Origin: Gambelia wislizenii
Lineage: Eukaryota; Chordata; Lepidosauria; Squamata; Crotaphytidae
NCBI GenBank assembly: GCA_030847615.1
Contig: JAUMIR010000004.1
Span: forward strand, 85,963,001 to 86,027,000
Reading direction: 5' to 3'
DNA: 64,000 nucleotides
A program made the position numbers and the translations under genes. This document shows positions 9,873-21,215 of this stretch, piece by piece. The notes beneath the pieces were generated by a model, which was not told the DNA's origin, searched no databases, and was given only the letters and a program-made list of their open reading frames with translations. Position 1 is the stretch's first letter. Every line of letters begins with the position of its first letter.

Positions 9873-10055
9873 CAGCATGGTGCAGTGGTTTGAGTGCTGG
9901 AAGATCAGGGTTTGAATCATCACAAAGCCATACAGATCCACTGGATGACCCTTAGCAAGACTAGCAATGGCAGCTCTCCTCTGAATAAATCTTCCCAAGA
10001 AAACCCTAGGAAAGGATTGCTATAAATTGGAGCACATAACAACAACTAAGATGCA
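9873..10055 (+). mobile_element. tRNA-derived SINE (BovB-tailed type), degraded
   Basis: Starts with GAGCCAGCATGGTGCAGTGG (A-box region), then GGGTTTGAATC (B-box-like). The body carries CACTGGATGACCCTTAGCAA, CTCCTCTGAATAAATCTTCC and AAGAAAACCCTAGGAAAGG, ending in GCACATAACAACAAC. The layout matches the SINE copies at 24.9, 26.2, 35.2, 40.4 and 45.6 kb. A Sauria-SINE-like element mobilised by RTE-BovB is the likely identity. Confidence 0.75.
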
Positions 10056-10185
10056 AAGTATTGCCATCCTAATCAGAGAATTCTAAAAAAAATGGTGGTA
10101 GAGAGATATATTTCCTTTCTTTTGTCTCAGCCTTCTGAATTCAGATGCAGTCTCAAGACCTGAATTTTTCTATTGTCTTTCATGT

Positions 10186-10333
10186 ACTGCAAGGATTGGC
10201 AAAGTGCAGCCAATGAGATGTTGTTGGACTGCAGCTCCCAGCATTCCTCATCATTGGCTATACTGGTTAAGATATTGCTGGGAGTTGCAGTCCAACAACA
10301 TATTGAAAGCCACACTTTGTCCACCACTCCTCT
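10186..10333. mobile_element. Short palindromic hAT-like MITE
   Basis: Inverted arms: GGCAAAGTGCAGCCAATGAG, ATGTTGTTGGACTGCAGCTC and CCAGCATTCC are mirrored by GCTGGGAGTTGCAGTCCAAC, AACATATTG and GCCACACTTTGTCCACC. The ends resemble a CAGGGGTGGGCAAA-type hAT terminus. An 8-bp TSD could not be confirmed. Confidence 0.6.
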
Positions 10334-13300
10334 GTAACATGGGTGACAGATGTCTTTAAGCCTGAGGTCTGAATTCAATTTCATTGGGGGTGGAGGGGCC
10401 AAAGGCCTCTTTTAGTAAGACCAAAAAACCCAGCATATTTTAACTGACAGCTTCCATTGTCAATAACTAATGCTTAGGAAATGCATTTTAGTATTTTTGA
10501 ATGGGGGGGCATTAAAAAACCACTAAGTGATAGTATCATAGGGAAGGGTGTGGGCATCCAGTGAAAACCAGTCACAGATGCTTGGACAGAAATTTCTGAA
10601 GGGCTGGATTCAACTTTAGGGCCAAAGACTCATTACCCCTACTCTGCAGTCACATACCACTGATTCCTCATGTTTTGTATTGGTTTTTTTGTATCCTGGT
10701 GCTGCTTTTGATACAGGAATGTGATTCCCATATCTAACCCAAGTCTACTTCCATTTTGTTTCTCTGTTGTCTGACTGCATCCTTTGACTGGGGGCTGCAT
10801 AGCATACCTGACTTACAAGGGCTGCCTCTTTTGGTTGCCTGAATGTTATTGCCTTTTGTACAGAGTAAAAACTCATGGCCTCAGCCACTTTATGGGTTTC
10901 TACTCTTACCTCTGACCGCATTAAAATGCAATTCCCTGCTACCAGGGGGTGTTATTGGGGTGCAACATTGCTGTTGGTGGGGGAGCTACCTTATTGATGC
11001 TACCCTATTTCCTTGCCTTTCAGGAGTGACAACCTAACCAGATAAGTATAATCATGATTGATAAGGCTGCAGAATGGCCAAAACATTGTATGTTTGTGTG
11101 TGTTTATTTATTCCCCTGTTATATTGTATTGCAGCTTTGTAGGTGCATTGATACTGTGTTGCTGGCTATGTACAGGATCCTGCCTAGCTGGCACCAGACT
11201 AAGCTGCCTAGGAACAGTGGCTGTCTCGGTGAGGTCATAAGATGATGAGGCAGCAAATATTTAATTTTCAAATGCCTTTGAGCCAAAACGTATATCCTTC
11301 CGGAACTGACTTATTAGCACAAGTAACAGGATTAACAAAGGGATGAACAGGAAAATGTCTGCTGGCAGGAGGTTAACTAGCATTATTTAACCCAACAAAG
11401 AATGGTTTCTAAATTGTACAGGTCCCTCATTAGACAGATGGGCAATTCCCCTGTTTCTGAAGAACTCTTTAGCATTTGATAAACACAAAGACCAAGTCAG
11501 AAATCTCACCAAGAAGAGAATGGGAACTGAATTTGAATTCAGATGTTCTAACGCTGAATTGTTGTTACTTGCTGTCACCTTTTAAAACTGAACCTGTCTG
11601 TCATTTTGCTCCTGGCATACAGAACAAGTTATAATTCTGTATCTGATTCAGATAAAGAACTAGCCTTATATGAGTTCGCTCTCTCCTCTCCGTTTCCCTT
11701 AGTGTTCCATGGTTCTTTTGTGTTATTGTGGTGGGACCAGACTTTTCTAACTTTGCTGCAAGCAAGATCTAATTAAAATGAATATATAGATGACTTCCCA
11801 CAGCAGAAAAGTTATCTAGTAACAAAGAGATTGGGGAGTCCTAGTCCTCAGCCACTATGCTACCCTTAGTAAAGCTGAGATGAACTCCAACAGCCAAGAA
11901 GAAATAATATCTAAATACAGCACTTCCTTCTCCAAACCAAAGTACATTGCTCCCATTTTTGCTGCCTTTTTATGAATTAATCTGATTGTAGCTGGCAGTG
12001 TAAACCTGTGATCAACTGAAGCCAGAAATTGTGGGGCAGAAATGCCAGCCAAGATACTGGAGATTGTATTGTGAATCAGTCCCAGAAAACCTGAAAACCT
12101 ATATCCTGGGCTGGCAGCATGGGGATCTGGTCCCAGAACTAGTCTCACTGTGACAAGCTGTCCCCCCCACCACCACACACATGCACACCAGTCTAGTTAT
12201 GGGAATGGATCCCATCCCAGCATAAATAATTAACAAAGCCATCAATCTCTGTGTCCAAATATCAATGTTACAAGGGGAGTCAAGGAGCACTTAGGACTAA
12301 TAGCTTCACTAAAAGGCTTGGAGCCAGGCGGGAGCAAGGAATGAGAAGGAGGGCTTGGCCAGCAGTGGGAGAGAAGGGGTATGAATGAAAGGGGTCTGGC
12401 AGCAAGTGGAACTGGCAGATCAGCATTTCAAAAACAAGAGACCATATAGATAAATTGGAACAATAGTAAAATAAAATAAAAAAAAATAAGGGGGAAAGAA
12501 ATTGGATCTGAATTTGATGAGGTTACTTTTGGGATTGTGATTCCCAGAATCTCCCAGGCAGAATGGCTACTGGGCACACTGTCTAGGGATTAGGGAAGCT
12601 GTTGTTCAAAAAGTTACATCTCCAAACATGGGAGGGGGAGAGTATTGGGTCTGATCACAAATGCTGTGGTTCTGGGAAACACCTTCTTCCCTCACAGCTT
12701 GGTCTTAATCTGTTCTCTTCCCTAGCAGAAATAAGTGGGAGGCCGAAAAACTGGATATCACACTACCCTTGGGGAGCAAGAGCCCACATCAAAGCCAAGA
12801 ATAATACTTAGGAGACCAGGGAGGAGGGGGCAGATCCTGCGGACATAATCTGTGAGCACTGTGCAGCCTGAAATCATACCTCTCCATCTGAGCCTCCATC
12901 CTGTCCTCTGGTGCTACAGTAAACAGTCCCCCTACTGAAAGCCAAGCACCAACACTGAAGCCAGATATGTTTCTCATCCCAGGGTAGCCCCAGTTCAGCC
13001 TCTGCAAAGCATCAGGTAATGGAGCTGCAGAAACAGGCTTTTCCGGACAGAGATTCCGATGCCACAGGGAGTGAATTAATTTGCTTTGTGTATCAGTTAC
13101 ACTGCTAACGAGATCTCAGCTATTTAAACCTCTGCCAGTCCATCTAGCTCCCCTGGGGAAGGGCCACCACAATACTGCTACACTCCTGTGCAAGTGGGGT
13201 AAACGAATACTGGCCCAGGGGCTTTGAGCCAGGTCAGAAAGGGCTGGACCCATCTGGAATTTCCAGCTGCCACGTCTCTGCCACACAGAGGCACACTCAC

Positions 13301-13835
13301 ATGAAAAACCAAGAGGCTTTTCTTTCCATGTGTCTTCCCTGCAGAGGGCAGAATGAGCTAGGTAGCTGTTTTCTTCCTACTCCAACTCACTAGTCATCAC
13401 GGGGCAGGCAGTACAGAGGCATATAGACTATCTGGAAACTCAGGGTAATGCTGTGAATAGTGCAACAAATGAGAGGGGCCCAGCCCAGAGCATCTCTGGA
13501 ATGAGAGAAAGTAGGGTGGGGAATGCAAGGCAATCAGATCCTATGGCCATCAGATCCTAGGATGCTTGGAGGAAGGCAGAGACTGGCTCCTGATAAGCTA
13601 AAGAATTTCTGCACTTGAGTTCAGACTTCAGCAGATGTTGCCTGAGAGTCAGCTCCTGAAACTCTCTTTATTAACATCCCAGTACACTAGGGCAGAGAAC
13701 TATACTGAAAGGCAAAGCTTGGGAAAGTTGCCCCTTAGAATACTGGTTCTTAAATGTTAAGCCTCCAGATGTTTTGGACTTCACTTCCATAATCCCTGCC
13801 CATTAGCCAAGCTGACTGGGGCTTACATTCCTTTT
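10334..13835. other. Long unique-looking stretch, only minor repeats
   Basis: No gene was recognised over about 3.5 kb. Weak traces of palindromic CCCAGAATC / AAAAAGTTAC MITEs occur near 12.53-12.62 kb, and a CCTCCAGATGTTTTGGAC hAT-like half element near 13.76-13.83 kb. The short open frames lack domains and are not conserved repeats. Confidence 0.45.
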
Positions 13836-14250
13836 AACACTACACAATTATAGCACTACCATTCCACTTTAACTGCGAGGGCCGCATTCCATGGAATCCT
13901 GGAATTTGTAGTTTAGTGGTGCACTAGAACTTTCTGGCTGAGAATTCATTTTTTTTCTAGGATCTAGTTAAGGATCGTGACCTATTCTCTCTTGGAAGCA
14001 ACAGGCATCTCTTGGCTATGTGGGCAGTTGCGCTTCCTCCAACTCTGGAAGAAGTTTTTATGGGAGTGCATCTGGCACAGTGGGAGGTGAAGTGTTTAGC
14101 CAGGGGAACAGTATCATAAAAAGAGAGTAAGAGAGAGGTCACTTTCATATTACATAATTATAGCACTGATACTATAAATCCCAGGATTCCATAGGAGGCA
14201 GTCATGACAGTTAAAGTGGTATCAAAGTGCCATAATTGTGTAGTGTGAAA
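13836..14250. mobile_element. Two partial foldback MITE copies separated by about 190 bp
   Basis: A left arm at 13836-13945 (CACTACACAATTATAGCAC, CATGGAATCCTGGAATTTG, TAGTTTAGTGGTGCAC) is followed by 190 bp of unrelated sequence. Then at 14139-14249 a short left end (CATATTACATAATTATAGCA) is fused to a right arm (AATCCCAGGATTCCATAGG, AGTTAAAGTGGTATCAAAG, ATAATTGTGTAGTGTGAAAG). These are either one copy split by an insertion with some duplication, or two truncated copies. Confidence 0.65.
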
Positions 14251-14337
14251 GAGATAAGAGACAATCCAAAGGTGAGAGAACAGCACCTCCTCATTACTGC
14301 CTGCAGGTCAATCAACAATGGTGTTGCTCCACATTAT

Positions 14338-14970
14338 GGAGATTATCAGGCGGGCCTTTGTAGCCCGTTCAATCCTGCTATCCCCCACCCACTTCCCTCA
14401 CATTCCTGCCAGGGAATAAGATAAAAGTTTTCAGAAACCTACCTTCATTCTGCAACAGGAACAGGCTCCCCCTCTCTTCGCTATCCAGTTGTAAATGCAG
14501 CCGTCATAAGGCTGCTTTTACGACTAGGAACCGAAATCCCGGCCGTTCTTGCAAGAGAATGGCCATGCGGCAAATTCAGATTTAACCCCCACAGCTGTCC
14601 AAACAGTTCACTAAGCAGAAAACCCCATTTAAAAATAAAAAGCTACACAGGGAGGGGGAAATAAAGGGTTTTACTTACCTTGTCCTCTTGATCTCACCCA
14701 CAAGTGTCCGGCACGGACCTCCCAGTGACGTCACAATCTGTTGTGATCCCGGGAGGAGAATGGGGCTCCTGTTCACTCGCCTATTGTTCTGTTATAATAA
14801 CGGAATGGGCCTCTTATTCACTGATTTTTCTGTGAATAAGAGGACATGGGGGAGGAACAGGAGCAGAACGGGAGCATCCCAGGACAGGGACATTGTCGTC
14901 TAAAAGGGAAGCCTTTTAGCGATCTCCTGTTGTCCCTATCCTGGGATATTTTTACCGTCTGATAATCTCC
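14338..14970 (-). mobile_element. MITE, GGAGATTATCAG-ended family, copy C
   Basis: 633-bp element. Termini are GGAGATTATCAGGCGG and the reverse complement of GGAGATTATCAGACGG (15 of 16 identical). TAT flanks both ends (14335-14337 and 14971-14973), giving a 3-bp TSD. The interior resembles copy D at 47988-48598 in reverse orientation: a GTAAATGCAGCC/GGCTGCTTTTAC hairpin, a TTGCAAGAACGGC-type block, the AATAACGGAAT block, and two splice-donor-like GGTAAGT/GGTAGGT sites at matching distances. No transposase. Confidence 0.82.
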
Positions 14971-14973
14971 TAT

Positions 14974-15284
14974 GTCCCAAGCTTATTGCTAGTTTTTTCT
15001 GACCAGGGGTATAGTACTAAAAGAAATAAAAAAGGGGTAATGGAAAGAACATGCAAGACCCCAGGCCAATATTTTTCTGTCTACTCGCTGAGCAGGAAAA
15101 GGAGGTAACATCCTTCCACTGCCTAGTCCAGTCTGCCCCAATCTGGTGGCTTCTAGATATTTTAGGCAATTCCCATGATGCGTAGCAAACATGGACAATA
15201 ATAAGAGAAAGTGTGTGTTGCAGTCCAACATATCTCAAGGGCATCTGGTTGGGCAAGGCTGAACTTGTCCATTTCTCTTCAAGA
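14974..15284. other. Mostly unique sequence with a hAT-like palindrome remnant
   Basis: Around 15130-15260 TCTGGTGGCTTCTAGATATT and GTTGCAGTCCAACATATCTC resemble the arms of the short hAT-like MITEs. No gene. Confidence 0.35.
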
Positions 15285-15379
15285 AGCGTGACTAAAATGG
15301 TAAAAGGTCTGGAAGCTCTACCCTGTGAGAAGCAACTCAGGGAGCTGGGTATGTTTCTATGATTCTATGATTCTAAGAT
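15285..15379 (+). mobile_element. Internally deleted CR1 fragment
   Basis: ACTAAAATGGTAAAAGGTCT and CAGGGAGCTGGGTATGTTT match the ORF2 C-terminal TKMVKGL / RELGMF region. The CR1 3' tail (CTATGATTCTATGATTCTA) follows immediately. About 400 bp of ORF2 end and 3' UTR that separate these parts in other copies are missing, so this is an internal deletion or a jump during reverse transcription. Confidence 0.8.
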
Positions 15380-15920
15380 GCTCTGGTGACATGAAATTAA
15401 TGCTGTGCCTGCAGAAACACACTGTGAAGCCGGAAGCTAATGTTTATGATATTATTCCAACCAGAAAAACCAGTTGGCAGACTTGTCTGTATTTGCCTGG
15501 ATTACCTCCCACAGACGCAGAACTTTGGATGCTTGGAGAAAGTGGGTGGGGAGTGGCTTTTCATTACCAGACAGATTGTGTGATCATGTGGAAGAGCCAT
15601 GCCTAAACTAGCACAAATCCCCAGGACACTTTTAACATTGTTTCACATGAGAACTTCACTGTGTCAGGTGTGTTGGCTGCACATCAGAAGACAGCCACTG
15701 CACCATCTGGCCACATAATCTATACTATAGGACAGCACCACATTGGATCTGATAACTGTGCTGACATCTGCCAGGAACTGGGTCATTTGGGAGGACTGGA
15801 TTATTTTGTGCCTCATCATTCCCAGTGGAATTGATGCATGGGAAGTCCTACAGTTTCCAATTTACCTAGGCCAGAAGTGTGAGGGAAAAGTTCCAGTTAG
15901 TCTATATGGATCAGGACAGT
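15380..15920. other. Unique-looking sequence, no feature recognised
   Basis: Nothing supported in either strand. Confidence 0.4.
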
Positions 15921-16133
15921 GGGCCCTTTCACACTACACAGTTATAGCACTGTGATTCCCCTCTAACTGCTATGGATACATCCTTTGGAATCCTGTGGGA
16001 TGAGGAACTAGAGCTCTCTGGCAGAGAGTTCTTGTATTTCTTCCCAAACTGCAACTCTTTAGGATGCCTTAGGATGTTGCTATGGAGCTAAAGTGGAATC
16101 GGAGTGCTATACTTGCATCCTGTGAAAGTGCTC
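15921..16133. mobile_element. Foldback MITE, CACACTACACAG subtype
   Basis: Ends GGGCCCTTTCACACTACACA and TCCTGTGAAAGTGCTC are inverted. AGT occurs on both sides (15918-15920 and 16134-16136) as a 3-bp TSD. Inner arms carry CTAACTGCTATGG, GGAATCCTGTGGGATGAGG, AGAGCTCTCTGGCAGAG, then a degraded right arm with GAGCTAAAGTGGAATCGG. Confidence 0.8.
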
Positions 16134-16136
16134 AGT

Positions 16137-17076
16137 GTTCCCCCATGTTGTCATTGTTGATAGTATTGTGAAGTCAGAGGAGCAGTTAGGCAGCCAGCCA
16201 AGTAGGTGGGGAAACAATGCTGGCTCAACAGAGATCACTGCAAGCTTCTGTGGAGATGCCAGGATTAGATGCACTGAAGAGGGCATCAGTTCTTTGTGAA
16301 GCCATATGCCAATGTGCTTTGATTTAAGAGACACACTGAGTATATGTATCGTGATCCATATTTGGAAAAGTTACCTTTTTGGACTACAGCTTCCAGTTTT
16401 CTTGCTGTGGACAGCACAGCCACTTTCCCAAGTTCTGATCCTGTTCCTTGTTTGCACTTTCTGTCACAGTAAAATTGTGGCTTCCAGCCTTTCAGGCACA
16501 ACCTGGGAGAGATATCAAAAGTGCCATTCACACCTCCAACTATGGAGAAATGCTTCTGTTGCTTGCTATGCATTTTTTGGTAAAGACATGTGGCAAATGT
16601 GTCCGCACTAGGCTGTGTACACTGGAAGATTTACTGGAAGTGGATTTGTATAAAATGTTATATAAATGATTTTGTCAGTGTTGAGCATGTATACTTAGAT
16701 GACTAAATTTTTCAACTGTAAGTACAGAATTGACTTATTTATAATGGCATATAAACCTTCACAGCTGTTTGAAGAGCAAAATAAGAGACAAGCCCCTACT
16801 CCAAGGAACTTAGCCCTAAATATCTGTGACATGAAAAATGATTTCAAAAGTAAACATTAGATTTACCTCATTCAGGTGACACATTTCAGCAAGAAAACTG
16901 AGCAGTAGGATAACTTCAAACATCTGCTGTGAGACCAGGCATTTTAAGGAAAAGAACACACTTTGAAAATGTCCTGAGTTTAAATCTGAAAGGGCTCATG
17001 GCCCATCAAGTAGCTCCACAAATCATAGTGCTTGAATCTAGGGAGATAGATGGGTTTCGATGCTGATCCTTTAAGT
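16137..17076. other. Unique-looking sequence
   Basis: Only a half-palindrome (GGAAAAGTTACCTTTTTGGA, CTACAGCTTCCAG near 16360-16395) of the AAAAGTTACTTTTTTGGACT MITE type is visible. No gene was recognised. Confidence 0.4.
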
Positions 17077-17257
17077 AGCTGGTGACTTCCATGCCAGTGG
17101 GGCATTGAGTTTGCTCCAGGCTTTGGTCCAGATTTTAAAGGAACTACCCAAGGTGCTGAACCTATTGGTAGGGGCGGGGGGTTGGATTCAGGATCTTGGA
17201 CAGATGCTTTAAACTCCTGGAATGAATTTGACACCTTATTGACATGGTAGCCACCAG
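17077..17257. mobile_element. Foldback element, AAGGTGCTGAACCTAT-core family
   Basis: Left arm AGCTGGTGACTTCCATGCCA, GTGGGGCATTGAGTTTGCTC, CCAGATTTTAAAGGA, then the CCAAGGTGCTGAACCTAT core. The right arm mirrors it with CAGGATCTTGG, CTTTAAACTCCTGGAATG, TTGACATGGTAGCCACCAG. It lies directly upstream of the L2 copy. Non-coding. Confidence 0.8.
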
Positions 17258-17280
17258 TTACCATTGAGCTGATGCTAAGT

Positions 17281-19145
17281 TTCAATCGGTGAGTACCGAT
17301 GATGTGGACAAGCTCCTTGGAAGAGTGAGGAAGACGACTTGCTCTCTTGATCCCTGTCTATCTTGGCTGGTCGTCCTGGGGGGGGGGACGCATTGAGAGT
17401 ATTCCTATGGGACACAATCAATGAGTCCTTCAGGGAAGGCATCGTACCATCTTGTTTAAATGAGGTGGTGGTTAATCCACTCCTGAAAAAAACTTCCCTG
17501 GACCCCCTGGACAGGAACAATTACAGACCAGTGTCCTGGCTACCTTTTTTAAGGAAGGTGATTGAGAGGGCAGTTGCTTCCCAACTCCAAGCGGTCTTGG
17601 ATGAAACCAATTATCTTGATCCATTTCAAATCGGCTTCAGGACAGGATATGGAGTTGAGACTGCCATGGTCGCTCTAACCGACGACCTCCGCCTGAGCAT
17701 CGAAAGGGGTAGTGTGATCCTGCTGATGCTCTTGGACCTCTCAGCAGCCTTTGACACTATAGATCATTCCATCCTCTTGGATTGCCTGAGAGGGTTAGGA
17801 ATTGGAGGCACTGCTCTGCTGTGGTTCCGTTCCTTTCTCTCGGGCAGATCCCAGAGGGTGAGGCTCGGGGACAGTTGCTCTTCCAGAATTGAGCTTAATT
17901 GTGGCGTCCCTCAGGGTGCCATCCTGTCCCCAATGCTATTTAACATTTATATGAAGCCGCTGGGAGAGATCATCTGGAGGCATGGAGCTCGGTGTCATCA
18001 GTACGCTGATGACACTCAGATATATTTCTCCATGACCAGATCATCGGCTCAGACTTCAGATGGCATCTCTCCTTTCAATGACTGTCTTAGAGCAGTAATG
18101 GATTGGATGAGGAAAAACAGATTGAGACTAAATCCAGACAAAACGGAGGTACTGACAGTCACAGGCCCGAAACCAGGTCTGGGAATACAACTTCCAGTCC
18201 TGGATGGAGTCACACTCTCCTCTAAGGATTGTGTTCGCAGTCTGGGGGTACTCCTAGATTCGTCGGTCACATGACTAGTCAGGTGAGTGCGATGATCAGG
18301 ATTCCCTGTTATCAGCTTTGGCTGATACGCCAACTGCGCCCTTACCTGGATACAAGGGATCTGGAAACTGTGGTACATGCTTTGGTAACCTCATGTTTGG
18401 GATTACTGTAACACACTCTACATGGGGCTACCCTTGTGCTTAACCCGGAAACTTCAACTGGTACAAAATATGGCAGCCAGGTTAATTACGGGTACATCTA
18501 GGAGAGAGCATATAACACCTGTGCTTAAATCTCTCCACTGGCTGCCGATCAGTTTCCGGGCACAGTACAAGGTGTTGGTTTTAACCTTTAAAGCCCTACA
18601 TGGCTTGGGTCCATCTTATCTCTGGGACCACCTCATCCCATATGATCCTCCCCCCCCCCCGCACACTTCAGTCCTCTGGGAGGAACCTGTTGCAGCCTAT
18701 GAAAACTAGGCTGTTGCAGACCTCCCAGAGGGCCTACTCTTCTATGGCTCCCAGACTTTGGAATGGCCTGCCGGACAAGATCTGTCTTATCACTACTCTT
18801 GATAGCTTCAAGAAAGTGCTAAAGACAGATCTCTTCCAGCAGGCCTTCCCAGAATAACTTCCCAGCTCAAGTGGAGCTGATTGCTTACCCACCCCCCTGC
18901 CGCTATTGCCATTATTTATTTATTTATTTATTTATTTGCATATTGTATTGTATTGTATCTTTGTTTTAATTCTCTATTAGTTTAATTTAGTTTTAAGGGG
19001 TGGGAGGGTTAGGATTGGGAAGGATTTGTTTTAACTTGCTGTGTTTTAATCTTGTTGTACGCCACCCCAGTTGCCAAGCAGACGGGCTGTTTAAAAATAA
19101 AAAAAATATTTATTTATTTATTCATTTATTTATTATTATTATTAA
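17281..19145 (+). mobile_element. L2 LINE, ORF2 reverse transcriptase part to 3' end
   Basis: Long 5'-truncated copy of a reptilian L2-type LINE, including a 303-codon open frame (17363-18274). Motifs in order: PLLKKTSLDPLDRNNYRPVS, DPFQIGFRTGYGVETAMVAL, LLMLLDLSAAFDTIDHSILL, GVPQGAILSPMLFNIYMKPL, HQYADDTQIYFS (catalytic YADD) and NRLRLNPDKTEVLTVTG. After a frameshift near 18270 follow RQLRPYLDTRDLETVVHALV, LVQNMAARLITGTSRREHIT, KSLHWLPISFRAQYKVLVLT and MAPRLWNGLPDKI. The 3' UTR carries (ATTT)n, GTTGTACGCCACCCC and a terminal A/T-rich repeat. Frameshifts and absence of the endonuclease make it a dead copy. Confidence 0.93.
18911..18938. repeat. (ATTT)n tract in L2 3' UTR
   Basis: Seven tandem ATTT units within the LINE 3' UTR; a second ATTT/ATT-rich tract at 19108-19144 forms its 3' tail. 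Confidence 0.9.
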
Positions 19146-19497
19146 TGGGTTTGTTTTGTTGCAGCTGCTAAGCCAGGGCTAACAGAGGAATGGTGATCAA
19201 GGCATTGTCCTCTACCATTCCAGTAGTGCAGCAGAAGGCACATGATGCAAGCTTAAGCCCTAGTTTGTGATGACCTCTGGGACAAACCTTACATCGTGTG
19301 GGTGTCGTATTGGCAACAACCATTTTAAACAGACACCAGAATTAAAATTTGGACTCTTGAATAAGAAAGGTCCACCCTCAGCCAGAGAAAAAAGACACTT
19401 GATGGAGGGGTCTGTTTATGATCCCAGTAGTGTAGCTTTAGACAGGCTTAGCCTATCTCATCATTCCATCCCTTCCCCATGAACCCCACCAATGATG
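19146..19497. other. Unassigned spacer
   Basis: The last 30 bases (CATCCCTTCCCCATGAACCC) match a block near 21970-22000, so part of it belongs to an unclassified repeat. Otherwise nothing is recognised. Confidence 0.35.
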
Positions 19498-19697
19498 ACT
19501 TGTGGCTTCCATATCAGTGAGCAGTGAATTCACTCTAGGTTTTACTCCAAACTTCCAAAACACACACACACCCTGATCCAAGGCACTGAATGTATTTGGG
19601 AGATAGAGATCAGCACCTTGGATAGCTCTTTTAGTGTTTTCACTAAAACCCAGAAAACCTTTGTTATCCCACTGATATGGAAGCCAATAGCTGCTCC
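19498..19697. mobile_element. Foldback element, AAGGTGCTGAACCTAT-core family
   Basis: The left arm (TTGTGGCTTCCATATCAGTG, AATTCACTCTAGGTTTTACT) and right arm (AGCACCTTGGATAGCTC, TTTTCACTAAAACCCAG, CCCACTGATATGGAAGCCA) are inverted. A CACACACAC run has expanded inside the left arm. Together with the copy at 17.1 kb it brackets the L2. Confidence 0.75.
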
Positions 19698-20314
19698 TGA
19701 GTCCCACTATGTGAGCCAGGATGGAAGGGGGTTTATGTGGAGCTGTGGCTCAGTGGAATTGCACAGGAATTGCACACAAGCCATCCCAAGCTTGATCTGG
19801 GCAACAGGCTCCCAGGAGAAAGAACTGGGAAGGGAGTGACACCCAAATACTTACCTGAGACAGTGTGGCCAGAAATGATAGCCAATTGCTGTGAATTGGT
19901 ACAAGGATCAGTGACCTCATCTTGCAGCTGTCAGCCCCCAGGAGGCCCTCTGCTGTTCACCCAGCCCTCTTTCTCCCTTCTAGCCAGCCACACCCACCCC
20001 AATATGCCCTTGTTCACTTGCCAGAAAGCTGCTGGTTGACTCGTTTTTTCTTGTTCCTAACCACCTCACTCCAACTCTCTACCAACTTGATCACATCAAC
20101 AGGGGCGGGGGGGGGGGAGTCAGCAACAATGAGGTGCTGAGGACTGTCACATCAAAAACTAGCAAAACCATAACTAAGATGCAGATGTTCAGTTGGAGCT
20201 TAGAAATGTTACTCTCCCAGCCAGCCATTTGGGCTGAAAGATGATCAAAAGTATAGCTACAGGGAGGGGAGGCAGGGCAGGTTGAGGGCATTGTCTACTC
20301 AAACAAGAATTCTG
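19698..20314. other. Unique-looking sequence, no feature recognised
   Basis: Short open frames only; a G-run near 20105-20117. Confidence 0.4.
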
Positions 20315-20337
20315 CACACACACACACACACACACAC
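20315..20337. repeat. (CA)n microsatellite
   Basis: About 12 CA units. Confidence 0.95.
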
Positions 20338-20359
20338 GAAATTTTCCTTCCATCCCCAA

Positions 20360-21215
20360 ATTTTTAACATTGCAGTAACTTAAAATTTTGGTTGATATTT
20401 AGAAATAGAGTTTAGGCATCCAAAGGAAAAAGGCTGGGGGAACAAAGTTACCAAAGGACTGTGAACCCAGCAAATTGAAGAGTTCTAAGTGTAAATAATT
20501 TTCAGGGGGCCCATCTTCACGAGGGGAAAAAAAATCTAAAATACCTCATAGTATTGGTCTCTTGCAGCAGCAGTGACATGTCTAAGGGTTTTCTGGCCTC
20601 CCAAGCCCCCATAAGCCTCACATTCCTGAAGGCGGCCATGAGGGATTTACTCGCGTTAGTTCTTCACACTGCTGGGTTGTTGTTTTTTTAAAAAGTGATT
20701 CCCAAAGTACACTGGTGTGATAGAGTGATTCTCCAATTTTATAAGAAAGCAAAACAGAAAATCCTTTTTATCGCTCTAGCGAGCAATTGCTAAGGCAAAA
20801 ATCCAACATGGCAGCAGCGGGTGCATGCCCTCCTAGCAAGCCCCACCCCCACGCTCACCCGGCCAATCAGCTTGCTTCCTTCAAGTTTTTTATTGTTCTA
20901 TAGTCCAAATGAGCAAAAATGTGCATCCGCCTAGCAGTTTGTGAAAAAGTCAGGGAAATCTGCAAAGGCTTTTACCCCATGGTTTTTGCTGTTTTGAGTA
21001 CCCCTCCTTCCAAATAGTGTGGATTGATGCTGGATTCTTTTTAGACAGGTAGGGTTCCCAGCAAATTCCATGAGCGGTATTTTCACCATTTAGATGGGCC
21101 CCAAGGTCTCACTCTCTGCAATGCTAGGAGTTTGGAAAATCAAAGAAAGTTTCATTTGAGTGGACAGAATTCTTATTTGGGAAGGCAATGCCCTCATTTT
21201 GCCTCTCCTAATAGC
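20360..21215. repeat. Unclassified dispersed repeat, copy 1, split by a MITE
   Basis: 20360-20500 and 21108-21215 are collinear with one continuous stretch at 53560-53790. Shared blocks are ATAGAGTTTAGGCATCCAAA, ACAAAGTTACCAA-like, AGAGTTCTAAG, then CACTCTCTGCAATGCTAGGA, ACAGAATTCTTATTTGGGAA and TGCCCTCATTTTGCC. Here the two halves are separated by the MITE at 20506-21102. Confidence 0.6.
20506..21102 (-). mobile_element. MITE, ggggcccatct-ended family, copy 2
   Basis: About 597 bp with terminal inverted repeats GGGGCCCATC and its exact reverse complement. The interior matches 5277-6080 in the opposite direction. It interrupts a dispersed repeat whose uninterrupted sister lies at 53560-53790, so it is a younger insertion. 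No coding capacity. The terminal CAGGGGGCCC is compatible with hAT ends, but no 8-bp TSD is evident. Confidence 0.75.
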
